Shown: positions 27,312 to 37,656, counted from the stretch's first letter. The stretch is DNA of 64,000 nucleotides from an uncultured Algibacter sp. (GCF_947495675.1 NZ_CANLZX010000006.1:103139-167138), one strand, 5' to 3'. Notes: a model not told the origin generated them from the letters alone. Made by a program: numbers and translations.

Positions 27312-29986
27312 TGAAAATAAAACAAACAAAATACATGAAGTTGTCTGGTTTAGAACCTCTGGTTCTAAACGAAAACAGCAATTTTATAAATGTAGGAGAA
27401 CGTACTAATGTTGCAGGTTCTCGAAAATTTCTTCGTTTAATAAAAGAAGAAAAATTTGATGAAGCTTTGGATATAGCACGTCATCAAGTAGATGGTGGCG
27501 CTCAAATTATTGATATTAATTTTGACGACGGATTAATTGATGGAAAAGAAGCCATGATTCGTTTTTTAAATTTAATTGCTGCCGAACCTGATATTTGTCG
27601 TGTGCCAATTATGATTGATAGCTCTAAATGGGAAATTATTGAGGCTGGATTACAAGTGGTGCAAGGAAAATGTGTTGTAAATTCAATCTCGCTAAAAGAA
27701 GGTGAAGAAAAATTTATTTGGGAAGCAAAACAAATAAAACGTTATGGAGCTGCTGTAATTGTTATGGCTTTTGATGAAGTTGGACAAGCTGATAATTATG
27801 AGCGTAGAATTGAAATAGCAAAACGCTCTTATGATATTTTGGTAAACAAAGTTGGTTTTCCTTCTGAAGATATCATATTCGATTTAAATATTTTTCCTGT
27901 AGCAACAGGAATGGATGAGCACCGTAGGAATGCTATCGATTTTATTGAGGCTACAAGTTGGGTGCGTCAAAATTTAGAAAATGTTTCGGTTAGTGGAGGC
28001 GTTAGTAACGTGTCATTTTCTTTTAGAGGGAATAATGGTGTGCGTGAAGCCATGCACTCTGTGTTTTTGTATCATGCCATTCAAGCAGGAATGAATATGG
28101 GTATTGTAAATCCAGCTTTATTAGAGGTTTATGATGATATACCAAAAGATTTATTAGAGCATGTTGAAGATGTTATTTTAGATAGAAGAGATGATGCCAC
28201 CGAACGATTACTAGACTTTGCAGAAACTGTAAAAGGATCTAAAAAAGAAGCTGGTGCAGATTTATCATGGAGGGAAAACCCGTTACAAGAAAGAATTACT
28301 CATGCCTTAGTAAAAGGTATTGATGCTTTTATTATTGAAGATATTGAGCAGGCTAGACAAGAAGCAAACAAGCCTATAGAAGTGATTGAAGGCCACTTAA
28401 TGATTGGTATGAATGTAGTAGGCGATTTGTTTGGTGCAGGAAAAATGTTTTTACCACAAGTGGTAAAATCTGCTCGCGTAATGAAAAAGGCAGTTGGATA
28501 TTTAAATCCATTTATTGAAGCAGAAAAAACAGATAAGCAAGAACCTGTTGGTAAAATATTAATGGCAACAGTTAAAGGCGATGTGCATGATATTGGAAAA
28601 AATATTGTGAGTGTGGTATTGGCTTGTAATAATTACGAAATAGTTGATTTAGGTGTGATGGTACCACCAGAAAAAATTATTGAAACCGCAATTAATGAGC
28701 GTGTTGATGCTATTGGGTTGTCAGGATTAATTACACCATCACTTGACGAAATGGTGTATTTGGCTAAAGAAATGCAACGTCAAAATTTCGAGTTGCCATT
28801 ACTAATTGGCGGGGCAACTACATCTAAAGCACATACAGCAGTTAAGATTGATACACAGTATAAAAGTGCAGTAGTTCATGTAAATGATGCCTCAAGAGCG
28901 GTAACAGTTGTTGGCGATTTATTAAATAAAAAATCATCGCATGCATATGTTGCAAAAATGAAAGCTGATTATGATGAATTCCGAACTAAGTTTTTAAAAC
29001 GAGGTAAAGAAAAATCATATGTTTCAATTCAAGAAGCAAGACATAGAAAATATAAAATTGATTGGGAAACATCTGAAATTTTTAAACCTAAAGAGTTAGG
29101 AGTTCAGATTTTAAAGCAATTAAGCTTAAAAGAGTTGGAACCCTTTATTGATTGGAGTCCGTTTTTTAGAAGTTGGGATTTACATGGTAAATTTCCCGAT
29201 ATTTTAACCGATGAGGTTGTTGGAGAGCAAGCTACAATTATGTACCAGGAAGCTCAAATCATGATTAAAGATATTATAGCAAAACAACTGTTAAAACCTA
29301 AAGCAGTTTTTGGTTTGTTTGAAGCCAATAGTATTAATGAAGACGATATATCAGTTCAGAAAAAAGGAAAAGAAATTGCTGTGTTTAGAACTTTACGTCA
29401 GCAATTAAGTAAAAGAGAAGGTATTCCCAACCATGCGTTAGCAGATTTTATTGCTCCAAAAGAAACAGGGAAAACAGATTATGTTGGTGCTTTTTGTGTG
29501 GGAATTTTTGGGGCACAAGAATTGGCAGATAGTTATAGAGATAAGGAAGATGATTATAATGCAATAATGGCACAAGCTATTGCCGATAGATTTGCAGAGG
29601 CTTTTGCTGAATATTTACATAAGCAAATAAGAACCAAACATTGGGGTTATGCTGCCGATGAAGATTTAACGAATACCGATTTAATTAAAGAAAGTTATAA
29701 AGGTATTCGTCCAGCACCAGGATATCCTGCGTGTCCAGACCATTTAGAAAAAGAAACCATTTGGGATTTATTAGAGGTTGAAAAACTTATAGGAGTAAAA
29801 TTAACAGAAAGTTTAGCCATGTGGCCTGCTGCTGCAGTATCTGGTTATTATTTTGCAAATCCCGAAGCTAAATATTTTGGTTTAGGTAAAATTACCGACG
29901 ACCAAGTAACCGATTATTCCGAAAGGAAAGGTATCACAAAAGAGAAAGCTAGAAAGTGGTTAAACCCAACAATTGCAGAACAATAA
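27311..29986 (+). CDS. metH: Methionine synthase, folate-, cobalamin- and activation-domain half (split MetH)
   Basis: An 891-residue protein holding MetH modules 2-4. Pterin-binding barrel from residue 20 ([16 protein letters not shown]), cobalamin cap and B12 domain with the base-off motif GDVHDIGKN where His426 is the cobalt ligand, and a C-terminal SAM-binding reactivation domain with [12 protein letters not shown]. It transfers the methyl of 5-methyl-THF through cobalamin to homocysteine held by the separate 339-residue protein. The start ATG overlaps the preceding stop. Confidence 0.94.
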   Translation: MKIKQTKYMKLSGLEPLVLNENSNFINVGERTNVAGSRKFLRLIKEEKFDEALDIARHQVDGGAQIIDINFDDGLIDGKEAMIRFLNLIAAEPDICRVPIMIDSSKWEIIEAGLQVVQGKCVVNSISLKEGEEKFIWEAKQIKRYGAAVIVMAFDEVGQADNYERRIEIAKRSYDILVNKVGFPSEDIIFDLNIFPVATGMDEHRRNAIDFIEATSWVRQNLENVSVSGGVSNVSFSFRGNNGVREAMHSVFLYHAIQAGMNMGIVNPALLEVYDDIPKDLLEHVEDVILDRRDDATERLLDFAETVKGSKKEAGADLSWRENPLQERITHALVKGIDAFIIEDIEQARQEANKPIEVIEGHLMIGMNVVGDLFGAGKMFLPQVVKSARVMKKAVGYLNPFIEAEKTDKQEPVGKILMATVKGDVHDIGKNIVSVVLACNNYEIVDLGVMVPPEKIIETAINERVDAIGLSGLITPSLDEMVYLAKEMQRQNFELPLLIGGATTSKAHTAVKIDTQYKSAVVHVNDASRAVTVVGDLLNKKSSHAYVAKMKADYDEFRTKFLKRGKEKSYVSIQEARHRKYKIDWETSEIFKPKELGVQILKQLSLKELEPFIDWSPFFRSWDLHGKFPDILTDEVVGEQATIMYQEAQIMIKDIIAKQLLKPKAVFGLFEANSINEDDISVQKKGKEIAVFRTLRQQLSKREGIPNHALADFIAPKETGKTDYVGAFCVGIFGAQELADSYRDKEDDYNAIMAQAIADRFAEAFAEYLHKQIRTKHWGYAADEDLTNTDLIKESYKGIRPAPGYPACPDHLEKETIWDLLEVEKLIGVKLTESLAMWPAAAVSGYYFANPEAKYFGLGKITDDQVTDYSERKGITKEKARKWLNPTIAEQ

Positions 29987-29988
29987 AT

Positions 29989-30222
29989 ATGAAATTTATA
30001 GAATTAACTTTAGGCAGTTATATTATATCTCATGGATATGATAACAAAAATAAAGAGGTTTTACAGCATGTAAACTCAGATACGTTTTCCAAAAAACTGG
30101 TTGCAATTTCTAGAATAAAATCTGTGAGCGATAAATATATTTTAACAGATTATGTTGATGGAAGATGGATATATTGGGAGTATCAAGAACGTTTTGAAGA
30201 TGTAAAAAAGTTATTGGGTTAA
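29989..30222 (+). CDS. Small protein of unknown function
   Basis: About 77 residues, beginning KFIELTLGSYIISHGYDN and ending with a DGRWIYWEYQERFEDVKKLLG stretch. It has no signal or membrane segment. Two bases separate its ATG from the metH stop, so it shares the transcript. I do not recognise a family. A GTG at 29956 would extend it into metH and is less likely. Confidence 0.5.
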   Translation: MKFIELTLGSYIISHGYDNKNKEVLQHVNSDTFSKKLVAISRIKSVSDKYILTDYVDGRWIYWEYQERFEDVKKLLG

Positions 30223-30251
30223 CCTCTACGTTAAGCTTTGCAGAGAAAAGC

Positions 30252-30311
30252 CATTACATATGGTAATGCAAAAAGAATAAATATTGATGATATTTTCGCT
30301 GTGGCGAAAAT
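30252..30311 (+). other. Two hairpins upstream of metF
   Basis: CATTAC/GTAATG (30252-30257 with 30263-30268) and the perfect ATTTTCGC/GCGAAAAT (30292-30299 with 30304-30311, loop TGTG) lie in the 104-base gap before metF. Neither has a T-run. They may buffer metF expression relative to metH. Confidence 0.4.
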
Positions 30312-30326
30312 GACAAAAAAGAATAA

Positions 30327-31283
30327 ATGAAAGTAACAGAACACATTGAAAAAGCAAACGGAAAAACATTATTTTCGTTTGAAATTATACCGCCCCAAAA
30401 AGGAAGGAATATTCAAGAATTATATAATAATATTGATCCTTTAATGGAGTTTGAACCACCATTTATTGATGTAACAACTTCCAGAGAAGAGTATATTTAT
30501 ATTGATAAAGGAGATGGACTTTTGGATAGAAGGGTAACCCGTATGCGACCAGGAACGGTTGGTATTTGTGCGTCCATACAACATAAATATAATGTTGATG
30601 CTATACCGCATGTATTATGTGGTGGTTTTACTAAAGAAGAAACCGAATATGTGTTAGTGGATTGCCATTATCTAGGTATTCAAAATGTAATGGCTTTGCG
30701 TGGAGATGCTATGAGTCATGAAAAGTATTTTCAGGCTTGTAAAGGCGGCCATAAGTATGCTACAGATTTGGTGGCGCAAATCCAGAATTTAAATACTGGT
30801 AAATATTTACATGATGTTATTGAGACAGAACATAAGTCAGATTTTTGTATTGGTGTTGCTGGCTATCCTGAAAAACATATGGAGGCACCATCTTTGCAAA
30901 CTGATTTAAGACGTCTTAAAGAAAAAGTTGATGCAGGTGCAGATTATGTTGTGACACAAATGTTTTTTGATAATAATAAATATTTTCAGTTTGTTGAAGC
31001 TGCAAAAGCTGCAGGCATTCATGTGCCAATTATTCCAGGGATAAAACCAATTGCCGTAAAGCGTCATTTACAATTATTACCTCAGGTTTTTAAAATTGAT
31101 TTACCAGAAGAATTGATTACCGAAGTTGAGAAGTGTAAAGATAATAAAGGAGTAAGGCAGGTTGGTGTTGAGTGGGCCATACAACAATCGGAAGAACTTA
31201 GAAAAGCAGGAGTACCTGTTTTACATTATTATTCTATGGGTAAAAGTGATAATATTAAAGCAATTGCATCAGCTTTGTTTTAA
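30327..31283 (+). CDS. metF: 5,10-methylenetetrahydrofolate reductase
   Basis: A 318-residue FAD-dependent TIM barrel that makes 5-methyl-THF, the methyl donor for MetH. LFSFEIIPPQKG near residue 14 contains the catalytic Glu, and NVMALRGD and ADYVVTQMFFDNNKYF are family signatures. It is the natural last step of the riboswitch-led operon. Confidence 0.94.
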   Translation: MKVTEHIEKANGKTLFSFEIIPPQKGRNIQELYNNIDPLMEFEPPFIDVTTSREEYIYIDKGDGLLDRRVTRMRPGTVGICASIQHKYNVDAIPHVLCGGFTKEETEYVLVDCHYLGIQNVMALRGDAMSHEKYFQACKGGHKYATDLVAQIQNLNTGKYLHDVIETEHKSDFCIGVAGYPEKHMEAPSLQTDLRRLKEKVDAGADYVVTQMFFDNNKYFQFVEAAKAAGIHVPIIPGIKPIAVKRHLQLLPQVFKIDLPEELITEVEKCKDNKGVRQVGVEWAIQQSEELRKAGVPVLHYYSMGKSDNIKAIASALF

Positions 31284-31292
31284 TAATTAAGT

Positions 31293-31300
31293 TACTTTTG
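31293..31300 (+). promoter_or_regulatory. -7 element before the PagL-like gene
   Basis: TACTTTTG matches TAnnTTTG and lies 17 bases before the ATG at 31318, so the mRNA leader would be only about 11 bases. A TTTG at 31274-31277 is 15 bases away, shorter than the usual spacing. Confidence 0.45.
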
Positions 31301-31317
31301 CGGCACAAAACCTATTT

Positions 31318-32415
31318 ATGCGCCTAATTTATTTATGTGTTTTTTGTTTAGTATTTAGCTTTTCTTTTTCTCAAGATAAGACCCATACATCGTATATTGA
31401 TATTAACTACTTTCGTGGTAATATTGCATTACATAATAATGATATACTTCATCTAATAAAGGGACATCCAGAAGGTTACATATTAAGTTGGAACAAAAAA
31501 ACGTATGGCTTCAAAGAATGGGAACAGCGTTATAATTATCCAGATTATGGTTTTTCTTATGCTTATCAAAATCTTAAAAATAATGTTTTAGGTAATGTAG
31601 CTTCAGTTTATGCTCATTATAATTTTTATTTTTTTAAACGTAATTTAATGTTTCGAGTTGGGCAAGGAATAGCTTATGCAGAAAACCCATACCATAAAGA
31701 AGACAATTTCAGGAATATTGCATATGGTTCGCACCTTATGAGTAGTACGTATGCAATGCTTAATTATAAAAAAGAACATATTGTAGGCAGGTTTGGTTTA
31801 CAAGCTGGTTTTAGCTTATTACATTATTCTAATGCAAACTTTAAAGCTCCTAATGCAAGTACAAACTCTATAGCACTTAATTTTGGAGTTACTTATAGTT
31901 TAGATGATAACGAATTAGATTACCAAAATACTTTAAGTGAAAATGATAACAAGTTTAAACAGCCTATAAAGTATAATATTGCTTTTAGAACGGGTTTAAA
32001 TGAGAGTGATATTGTTGGGAGCGGGCAATTTCCATTTTATATTTTTTCGGCATATGCTGATAAACGTATCAATAGAAAAAGTGCTTTTCAATTAGGAACA
32101 GATGTGTTTTTATCAAAATTTTTAAAAGAGTTAATCTATTATAGAGGTGTGTCTTTTCCTGAAGAAAATGTGTCTGGAGATGAAGATTATAAGCGTGTAG
32201 GTGTTTTTGTGGGTCATGAGTTATTTATTAATAAAACATCTTTAGTTACTCAAGTGGGTTATTACGTGTATTACCCTTATGATTTTGAAGGTCAAACGTA
32301 TTTAAGAATAGGGTTAAAACGTTATATTAATAATAAATTGTTTGGAGCTTTAACATTAAAATCTCATGGAGCAAAAGCAGAAGCTGTAGAATTTGGAATT
32401 GGAGTTAGATTATGA
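31318..32415 (+). CDS. Acyloxyacyl hydrolase, PagL-like lipid A deacylase family
   Basis: A 365-residue outer membrane protein with a signal peptide ending near SFSFSQD. The core contains FSLLHYSNAN, where His169 and Ser171 match the catalytic His-x-Ser-Asn of PagL. Alternating beta strands end in the aromatic/Leu terminus EFGIGVRL typical of beta-barrels. PagL enzymes remove the 3-O acyl chain of lipid A, so this may remodel LPS. The protein is longer than PagL (about 170 residues), with an N-terminal extension of unknown use. Its stop overlaps the next ATG. Confidence 0.8.
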   Translation: MRLIYLCVFCLVFSFSFSQDKTHTSYIDINYFRGNIALHNNDILHLIKGHPEGYILSWNKKTYGFKEWEQRYNYPDYGFSYAYQNLKNNVLGNVASVYAHYNFYFFKRNLMFRVGQGIAYAENPYHKEDNFRNIAYGSHLMSSTYAMLNYKKEHIVGRFGLQAGFSLLHYSNANFKAPNASTNSIALNFGVTYSLDDNELDYQNTLSENDNKFKQPIKYNIAFRTGLNESDIVGSGQFPFYIFSAYADKRINRKSAFQLGTDVFLSKFLKELIYYRGVSFPEENVSGDEDYKRVGVFVGHELFINKTSLVTQVGYYVYYPYDFEGQTYLRIGLKRYINNKLFGALTLKSHGAKAEAVEFGIGVRL

Positions 32416-33158
32416 AAAAAATAATTTATATCATATCATTTTTTTTAATATTTGCTTGCGATAGCGAAAACTCTGGTGACTGTTTTAAGAACACAGGAAG
32501 TATTATACAGCAAGAAGTTATTGTTGATGCTTTTGATAATGTATTAGTAAATAGAGATATTGAATTAATAATTAAAGAAGGTAGTGAACAAAAAGTAGTT
32601 ATAGAAACAGGTGAAAATTTGTTGGTTAATGTTGATGCTATAGTTACAGATGGAAGACTAACGTTAACAGATAATAATACTTGTAATTATACCAGAGAAT
32701 ATGGAGTTACCAAAGTATTTATAACATCACCTAACATTAATAAAATAAGAAGTTCTACCCAATATGATATAAGTTCAGATGGTGTTTTAACCTATCCAAG
32801 TTTAACTATCTTATCTGAGGATTTTGGAGCACCAGAAACTATAACAAGTGCTAATTTTAACTTGCAAATAGATAATAATTCGTTTCAAGTTGTATTTAAT
32901 AATTTATCGAATTGTTTTGTTTCAGGCAAAACCGAAAATTTAAACGTCAAATTTGCAGCAGGTACCTCTCGATTTGAGGGACAAAATTTAGCAGCCCAAA
33001 AAGTGTTTGTTTCAAATAGAGGGTCAAACGATATGATAGTAAACCCACAACAAGAAATTACGGGTAAGATATTAGGAATTGGAGATGTAATTTTAGTAAA
33101 TACACCTCCAATTATTGATGTTGAAGAAGTTTATATTGGTAGGTTATTATTTAAATAA
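32412..33158 (+). CDS. Head-GIN domain lipoprotein (DUF2807)
   Basis: A 248-residue lipoprotein: signal peptide with lipobox FACDSENS at Cys16, then a right-handed beta-helix-like repeat region with Asn/Ser-rich turns. FDNVLVNRDIELIIKEGSEQKVVIETGENLL is the usual opening of DUF2807. Function is unknown; such proteins are surface or periplasmic. The start overlaps the preceding gene (ATGA), and the last four codons overlap the 3' end of ackA on the other strand. Confidence 0.8.
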   Translation: MKKIIYIISFFLIFACDSENSGDCFKNTGSIIQQEVIVDAFDNVLVNRDIELIIKEGSEQKVVIETGENLLVNVDAIVTDGRLTLTDNNTCNYTREYGVTKVFITSPNINKIRSSTQYDISSDGVLTYPSLTILSEDFGAPETITSANFNLQIDNNSFQVVFNNLSNCFVSGKTENLNVKFAAGTSRFEGQNLAAQKVFVSNRGSNDMIVNPQQEITGKILGIGDVILVNTPPIIDVEEVYIGRLLFK

Positions 33159-34331
33159 ATCCACCGATTGTTTTGCTATTTCTAGTTCTTCATTTGTTGG
33201 GATAACCAGTACTTTTACTTTTGATTCATCTGTGCTTATAACAGTTAATTCGTCTGGTCTAATATCATTTTTTTCAGCATCTAAAATTATTCCTAAATAG
33301 TCCATGTCTTCACAAACACGTCTTCTCATTTCAGGAGAGTTTTCGCCAATTCCAGCTGTAAATATAATGGCATCTAAGCCATTTAAAATAGCGGCATAAC
33401 TACCTATGTATTTTTTTATACGATAGGCATTCATTAATAAAGCAAGTTCGCAGTCTTTGTTTCCTTTTGCAGCTTCAGCTTGAATGTCTCTCAAATCACT
33501 AAAACCTGTTAAGCCAAGCATACCACTTTTTTTCTGTAAAAGAGTGTTAATCTCGGCTGTAGAATAATCAAATCTTTCAGCTAAATGAAATATTATTGAT
33601 TGATCTATATCTCCTGATCGAGTACCCATAATAAGGCCATTTACAGGAGAAAATCCTAAGGAATGGTCAATACTTTTTCCGTCCTTTACAGCTGTCATAC
33701 TACATCCATTTCCTAAGTGAATACTAATAATTTTTGATTGTTTTTTCTCCAAATATTCATTAGCTTTTTCTGAAACAAATTTATGACTTGTACCATGAAA
33801 ACCATATAAACGAATATTGTGTTTATCTAAAAACTCATTAGGAATAGCATACTTATAAGCATGTTTTGGTATAGACTGATGAAAAGCCGTATCAAACACA
33901 GCTACTTGTTTTGCATTTGGAAATATAGCTTCAGCAACCTCGATACCTTCTAAATTTGCTGGATTATGAAGTGGTGCTAAGCTAGATAGTTCTCTAATTT
34001 TGTTTTTTACTGCAGGTGTGATTTCTGTTGTAGCTGTAAAATATTGTCCACCATGTACAACACGATGCCCAACAATGTTAATAGCATCTGAAGATTTAAT
34101 AATACCTGTTTCTTTATTTAATAATTGTTTTGAAAGTAATTCTAAACCAACTTTATGATTTGGAATAGCTTGTATAACCTCAATACTATCTTTATCTGTT
34201 TTGAATTTAAAAATACCATCATCCAACCCAATACGCTCAATCAAACCTGAGCATAGAATCGTTTTTTCTGGCATAGAAAACAATTGAAATTTTAAAGATG
34301 AACTTCCTGAATTTAAAACTAATACTTGCAT
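33147..34331 (-). CDS. ackA: Acetate kinase
   Basis: A 394-residue ASKHA-fold kinase converting acetyl-phosphate and ADP to acetate and ATP. VLNSGSSSLKFQ at the N-terminus and IGHRVVHGG, GFHGTSHKFVS and GNGCSMTAV are the signatures. It is transcribed from pta with three bases between them. Its final 12 bases overlap the convergent lipoprotein gene. Confidence 0.95.
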   Translation of the reverse strand: MQVLVLNSGSSSLKFQLFSMPEKTILCSGLIERIGLDDGIFKFKTDKDSIEVIQAIPNHKVGLELLSKQLLNKETGIIKSSDAINIVGHRVVHGGQYFTATTEITPAVKNKIRELSSLAPLHNPANLEGIEVAEAIFPNAKQVAVFDTAFHQSIPKHAYKYAIPNEFLDKHNIRLYGFHGTSHKFVSEKANEYLEKKQSKIISIHLGNGCSMTAVKDGKSIDHSLGFSPVNGLIMGTRSGDIDQSIIFHLAERFDYSTAEINTLLQKKSGMLGLTGFSDLRDIQAEAAKGNKDCELALLMNAYRIKKYIGSYAAILNGLDAIIFTAGIGENSPEMRRRVCEDMDYLGIILDAEKNDIRPDELTVISTDESKVKVLVIPTNEELEIAKQSVDLFK

Positions 34332-34334
34332 TTA

Positions 34335-36425
34335 TTAAAGGTCTTGTGCTTGAATTGCGGTTATAATTACGGTACTGTAAATATCATCAGCAGTACAGCC
34401 TCTGCTTAAATCGTTAACGGGTTTGTTTAATCCTTGTAACATAGGCCCAATAGCCAATGCACCAGTTTCACGTTGTACGGCTTTATATGTGTTGTTTCCT
34501 GTATTTAAATCAGGGAATATTAATACACTAGCTTGTCCGGCAACTTCAGAATCTGGTAATTTGCTTTTTCCAATACGCATATCAACTGCAGCATCATATT
34601 GAATTGGTCCTTCAATTTTTAAGTTTGGTGCTTTTGCTTTCGCTATTTCGGTTGCTTCTCTAACACGTTCAACATCTTCACCTTTTCCTGATGCTCCAGA
34701 AGAATAAGACAACATGGCTACTTTAGGTTCAACACCAAAATCTTTTGCAGTTTTAGCAGATGAAATTGCTATTTCTGCTAATTGTTCTGCATTTGGATTT
34801 GGGTTTATAGCACAATCTCCAAAAATAGAAACGCGATCTTCTAAACACATAAAAAATACAGATGAAACTATATTTACACCAGGTTTTGTTTTTATAAATT
34901 GTAATGCAGGGCGTAATGTATGTGCTGTTGTATGTACTGCTCCAGAAACCATACCGTCTGCGTGTCCTTTATAAATCATCATAGTTGCAAAATATGAAAC
35001 ATCAGACATGGTATCTCTTGCCATATCCAGATTTACATTTTTATGTTTTCTTAATTCATAAAAAGTGTTTACATAGTCTTTAAAATGTGGTGATTTTTGT
35101 GGCGAAACAATATTAATGTCATCAATATTTAATGGGATATCGTGTTTTATTATACGTTCTTGAATTTTATCTTTTTCTCCAATTAATGTTAATTCAACAA
35201 CACGAGCATCAATTAATCTAGCAGCTGCACGTAGTACACGTTCATCATAACCTTCAGGCAGTACGATGTGTTTTTTATCTTTCAAGGCACGTTGTAACAA
35301 ATTATATTGAAACATTCTAGGTGTGAATATATCCGATTGAAAGGTTACTAAATCTTCCGAAAGCTTTTTAGTTGCCACATGTTTTTCAAAAGTGGCAATA
35401 GATGTTTCAATTTTTTCAGAGTTTTCAGCATATATTCTAGATTTAATTTTACCAATGGTATTGGTAACGAAAAATGTTCCACCCTTAACACTAATTATTG
35501 GTACAACACTAGACAGACCTTCAATTAATTTTAAAATTGAATCTTCTGGAATTAATCCACCTGTTAAAACAATCCCAGAAATTTTTGGGTAGTTTTTTGA
35601 GATATTTGCTTGTAATGCCCCTAAAATTATATCAGCTCTATCACCTGGTGTAATAACTAAAGCATTTTCTTTTAAATGCGTAAGGTAATTGCGTAATTGC
35701 ATGGCACCAACACTAAAATTTTCAGATTGGTTATTAATCATATCTTTCCCAAAAAGTATATTACCATCTAAGTTTTTGGTAATTTCTTTAATAGTAGGGC
35801 TTGCTAAACTTTTAATTTTTGGAATTACAGTGATATCTGTTCCGCTATTAATTCTTGTTTTTAAAAGTGATTTTAGTTCATCTACATCATTAGGATTAAC
35901 TTTATTGGTCATGATAGATAGTACATCTACTTCTTCCTTAAATGTATCATGTGCTAATTGAACATTATCAACTACTTCTGATAACGATTTTCCATCGCCT
36001 TGAGATACTATAATAGCCGGTAATCCTAAATTTTTTGAAATTAAAAGATTGATGTCTAATTCTAAACTTGAATTTTCATGCGAGAAATCGGTACCTTCAA
36101 CTAAAACAAAATCAAAACGCTCTTCAAGATATTTGTATTTTCTAATTATTTCGTCAATGACATCGCCTGATTTTCCTTTGTTATATAAATCTAAGACTTG
36201 ACTTCGTGTATAAGCAAAGGTTTTTTTATAATTTATGTCTAACTCAAAATAAGATACTACAGTATTTATATGGTTATCCATATCGTTACCTTCTGTATCT
36301 TCAATGATAGGTCTAAAATAGCCAACTTTTGCAGTTTTACCTAAAAGCATTCGCATTAAACCAAGTACTACTACTGATTTGCCACTATTAGGTTCTATAG
36401 TAGCAACATAAATTCCTTTACTCAT
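34335..36425 (-). CDS. pta: Phosphate acetyltransferase
   Basis: A 696-residue long-form Pta. An N-terminal P-loop region (EPNSGKSVVVLGLM, dethiobiotin-synthetase-like) is followed by a DRTGG domain and the C-terminal catalytic PTA_PTB domain from about residue 370, with MVSGAVHTTAHTLRPALQ and MLSYSSGASGKGEDV. It exchanges acetyl-CoA and acetyl-phosphate. The N-terminal regions are linked in other bacteria to allosteric control by pyruvate or NADH. Confidence 0.94.
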   Translation of the reverse strand: MSKGIYVATIEPNSGKSVVVLGLMRMLLGKTAKVGYFRPIIEDTEGNDMDNHINTVVSYFELDINYKKTFAYTRSQVLDLYNKGKSGDVIDEIIRKYKYLEERFDFVLVEGTDFSHENSSLELDINLLISKNLGLPAIIVSQGDGKSLSEVVDNVQLAHDTFKEEVDVLSIMTNKVNPNDVDELKSLLKTRINSGTDITVIPKIKSLASPTIKEITKNLDGNILFGKDMINNQSENFSVGAMQLRNYLTHLKENALVITPGDRADIILGALQANISKNYPKISGIVLTGGLIPEDSILKLIEGLSSVVPIISVKGGTFFVTNTIGKIKSRIYAENSEKIETSIATFEKHVATKKLSEDLVTFQSDIFTPRMFQYNLLQRALKDKKHIVLPEGYDERVLRAAARLIDARVVELTLIGEKDKIQERIIKHDIPLNIDDINIVSPQKSPHFKDYVNTFYELRKHKNVNLDMARDTMSDVSYFATMMIYKGHADGMVSGAVHTTAHTLRPALQFIKTKPGVNIVSSVFFMCLEDRVSIFGDCAINPNPNAEQLAEIAISSAKTAKDFGVEPKVAMLSYSSGASGKGEDVERVREATEIAKAKAPNLKIEGPIQYDAAVDMRIGKSKLPDSEVAGQASVLIFPDLNTGNNTYKAVQRETGALAIGPMLQGLNKPVNDLSRGCTADDIYSTVIITAIQAQDL

Positions 36426-36514
36426 TATATCTGTTTAATTTGGTGAAAAAACATAAAAGACTCATTTCAAGTCTAAATCTTTTAACACATCATAGTTTAT
36501 AATTAATCTTATAG

Positions 36515-36597
36515 CAAAATTACTGTCTGAATCTTATTGTTTAGATGATATTTGTCATAAAACATGTCAAATTGGTTAACCAATTTAAGCAAAAATA
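36515..36597 (-). promoter_or_regulatory. pta-ackA promoter region with an 18-bp perfect palindrome
   Basis: Two minus-strand -7 matches are present: TAATTTTG (36515-36522) and TATTTTTG (36590-36597). Between them lies the perfect palindrome AAATTGGTTAACCAATTT (36569-36586). It lies about 150 bases before the pta ATG and downstream of the distal -7, so a dimeric regulator there could control the acetate pathway. No -33 element is convincing. Confidence 0.45.
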
Positions 36598-36653
36598 ACT
36601 TTTAATATGTATTTTTATTAGAAAACTAAGAATAAATATAGTTATGTAATTAA

Positions 36654-37550
36654 CTAACCATTAGTTAATTCTCTAAATAAAGTTTCTAAACTTGTGTTTT
36701 TTTGATTAAGCTGAAGTATTTTTAATTGGTTGTCATGTGCAAAATCAAACACATAAGAGCGCATATCTTCTGAAGTTTTAAATGTGATTTCATATACAAA
36801 ATCGTAAGTGTTAACTACTTTTGAAACCTTAGGTAGTTTAAGTAAAAATGCATTTTCAACGCGATAGTCAAACTCAACAATAACTACTTGTTCTTTTTCA
36901 TCTCTAAGCTCTTTTAGTTTTTTATCGGCAACAATAACACCTTTATTTATTATGATAACACGATCGCACATAGCCTCAACTTCTTGCATGATGTGAGTCG
37001 ATAAAAATACAGTTTTTGTTTTACCAATGGACTTTATAAGATTCCTAATATCAACTAATTGATTGGGGTCTAGACCTGTAGTTGGTTCGTCTAAAATTAA
37101 GACCTCAGGATCATGTAATAAAGCATTTGCTAATCCTACTCGTTGACGATAACCTTTTGAGAGTTGCCCAATTTTTTTATGTGCTTCGGGTGTTAATCCT
37201 GTTAATTCAATAACCTCATTAATGCGTTGTTTACTAACACCATAGATGTTACTGTTAAATGCTAAATACTCTTTTATATATTGTTCTAAATAAAGCGGAT
37301 TGTGTTCTGGAAGATAACCAACACTCTTTTGTACGTCTTTTGAATTAGTGGCTACATTAAAACCATTTACTTTAGTTTGTCCTTTATTTGCATTTATATA
37401 GGTGGTCAATATTTTCATCATTGTAGATTTTCCAGCACCATTTGGCCCTAAAAAGCCAACAATTTCTGGCTTTGCAACCTTAAAAGAAACGTTATTTAAG
37501 GCTTTTTGGTTGCCATATAACTTTGATACCCCTTCAACTTCAATAGACAT
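36654..37550 (-). CDS. gldA: Gliding motility ABC transporter ATP-binding protein
   Basis: A 298-residue ABC ATPase. Walker A GPNGAGKST (35-43), signature LSKGYRQR, Walker B VLILDEPTTGLD and the H-loop STHIMQEVE are all intact. The N-terminal SIEVEGVSKLYGNQKALNNVSF and the C-terminal region match GldA, which works with GldF and GldG in flavobacterial gliding. GldF/GldG are not adjacent, as is also true in Flavobacterium johnsoniae. The stop codon lies inside a hairpin (36648-36670). Confidence 0.85.
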   Translation of the reverse strand: MSIEVEGVSKLYGNQKALNNVSFKVAKPEIVGFLGPNGAGKSTMMKILTTYINANKGQTKVNGFNVATNSKDVQKSVGYLPEHNPLYLEQYIKEYLAFNSNIYGVSKQRINEVIELTGLTPEAHKKIGQLSKGYRQRVGLANALLHDPEVLILDEPTTGLDPNQLVDIRNLIKSIGKTKTVFLSTHIMQEVEAMCDRVIIINKGVIVADKKLKELRDEKEQVVIVEFDYRVENAFLLKLPKVSKVVNTYDFVYEITFKTSEDMRSYVFDFAHDNQLKILQLNQKNTSLETLFRELTNG

Positions 37551-37567
37551 AATTATAATAATTTGTT

Positions 37568-37596
37568 CAAAAATAAATGATTATATAATGTAACAA
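37568..37596 (-). promoter_or_regulatory. gldA promoter
   Basis: On the minus strand TTG (37594-37596) and TATTTTTG (37568-37575) are 18 bases apart, near the Bacteroidetes consensus. The ATG of gldA is 17 bases further. Confidence 0.5.
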
Positions 37597-37656
37597 GAGA
37601 TTTACTATAAAATCTTTAAAACTTTTCAGAAAAATAAAAAAAAGGTTTTATAGTAT

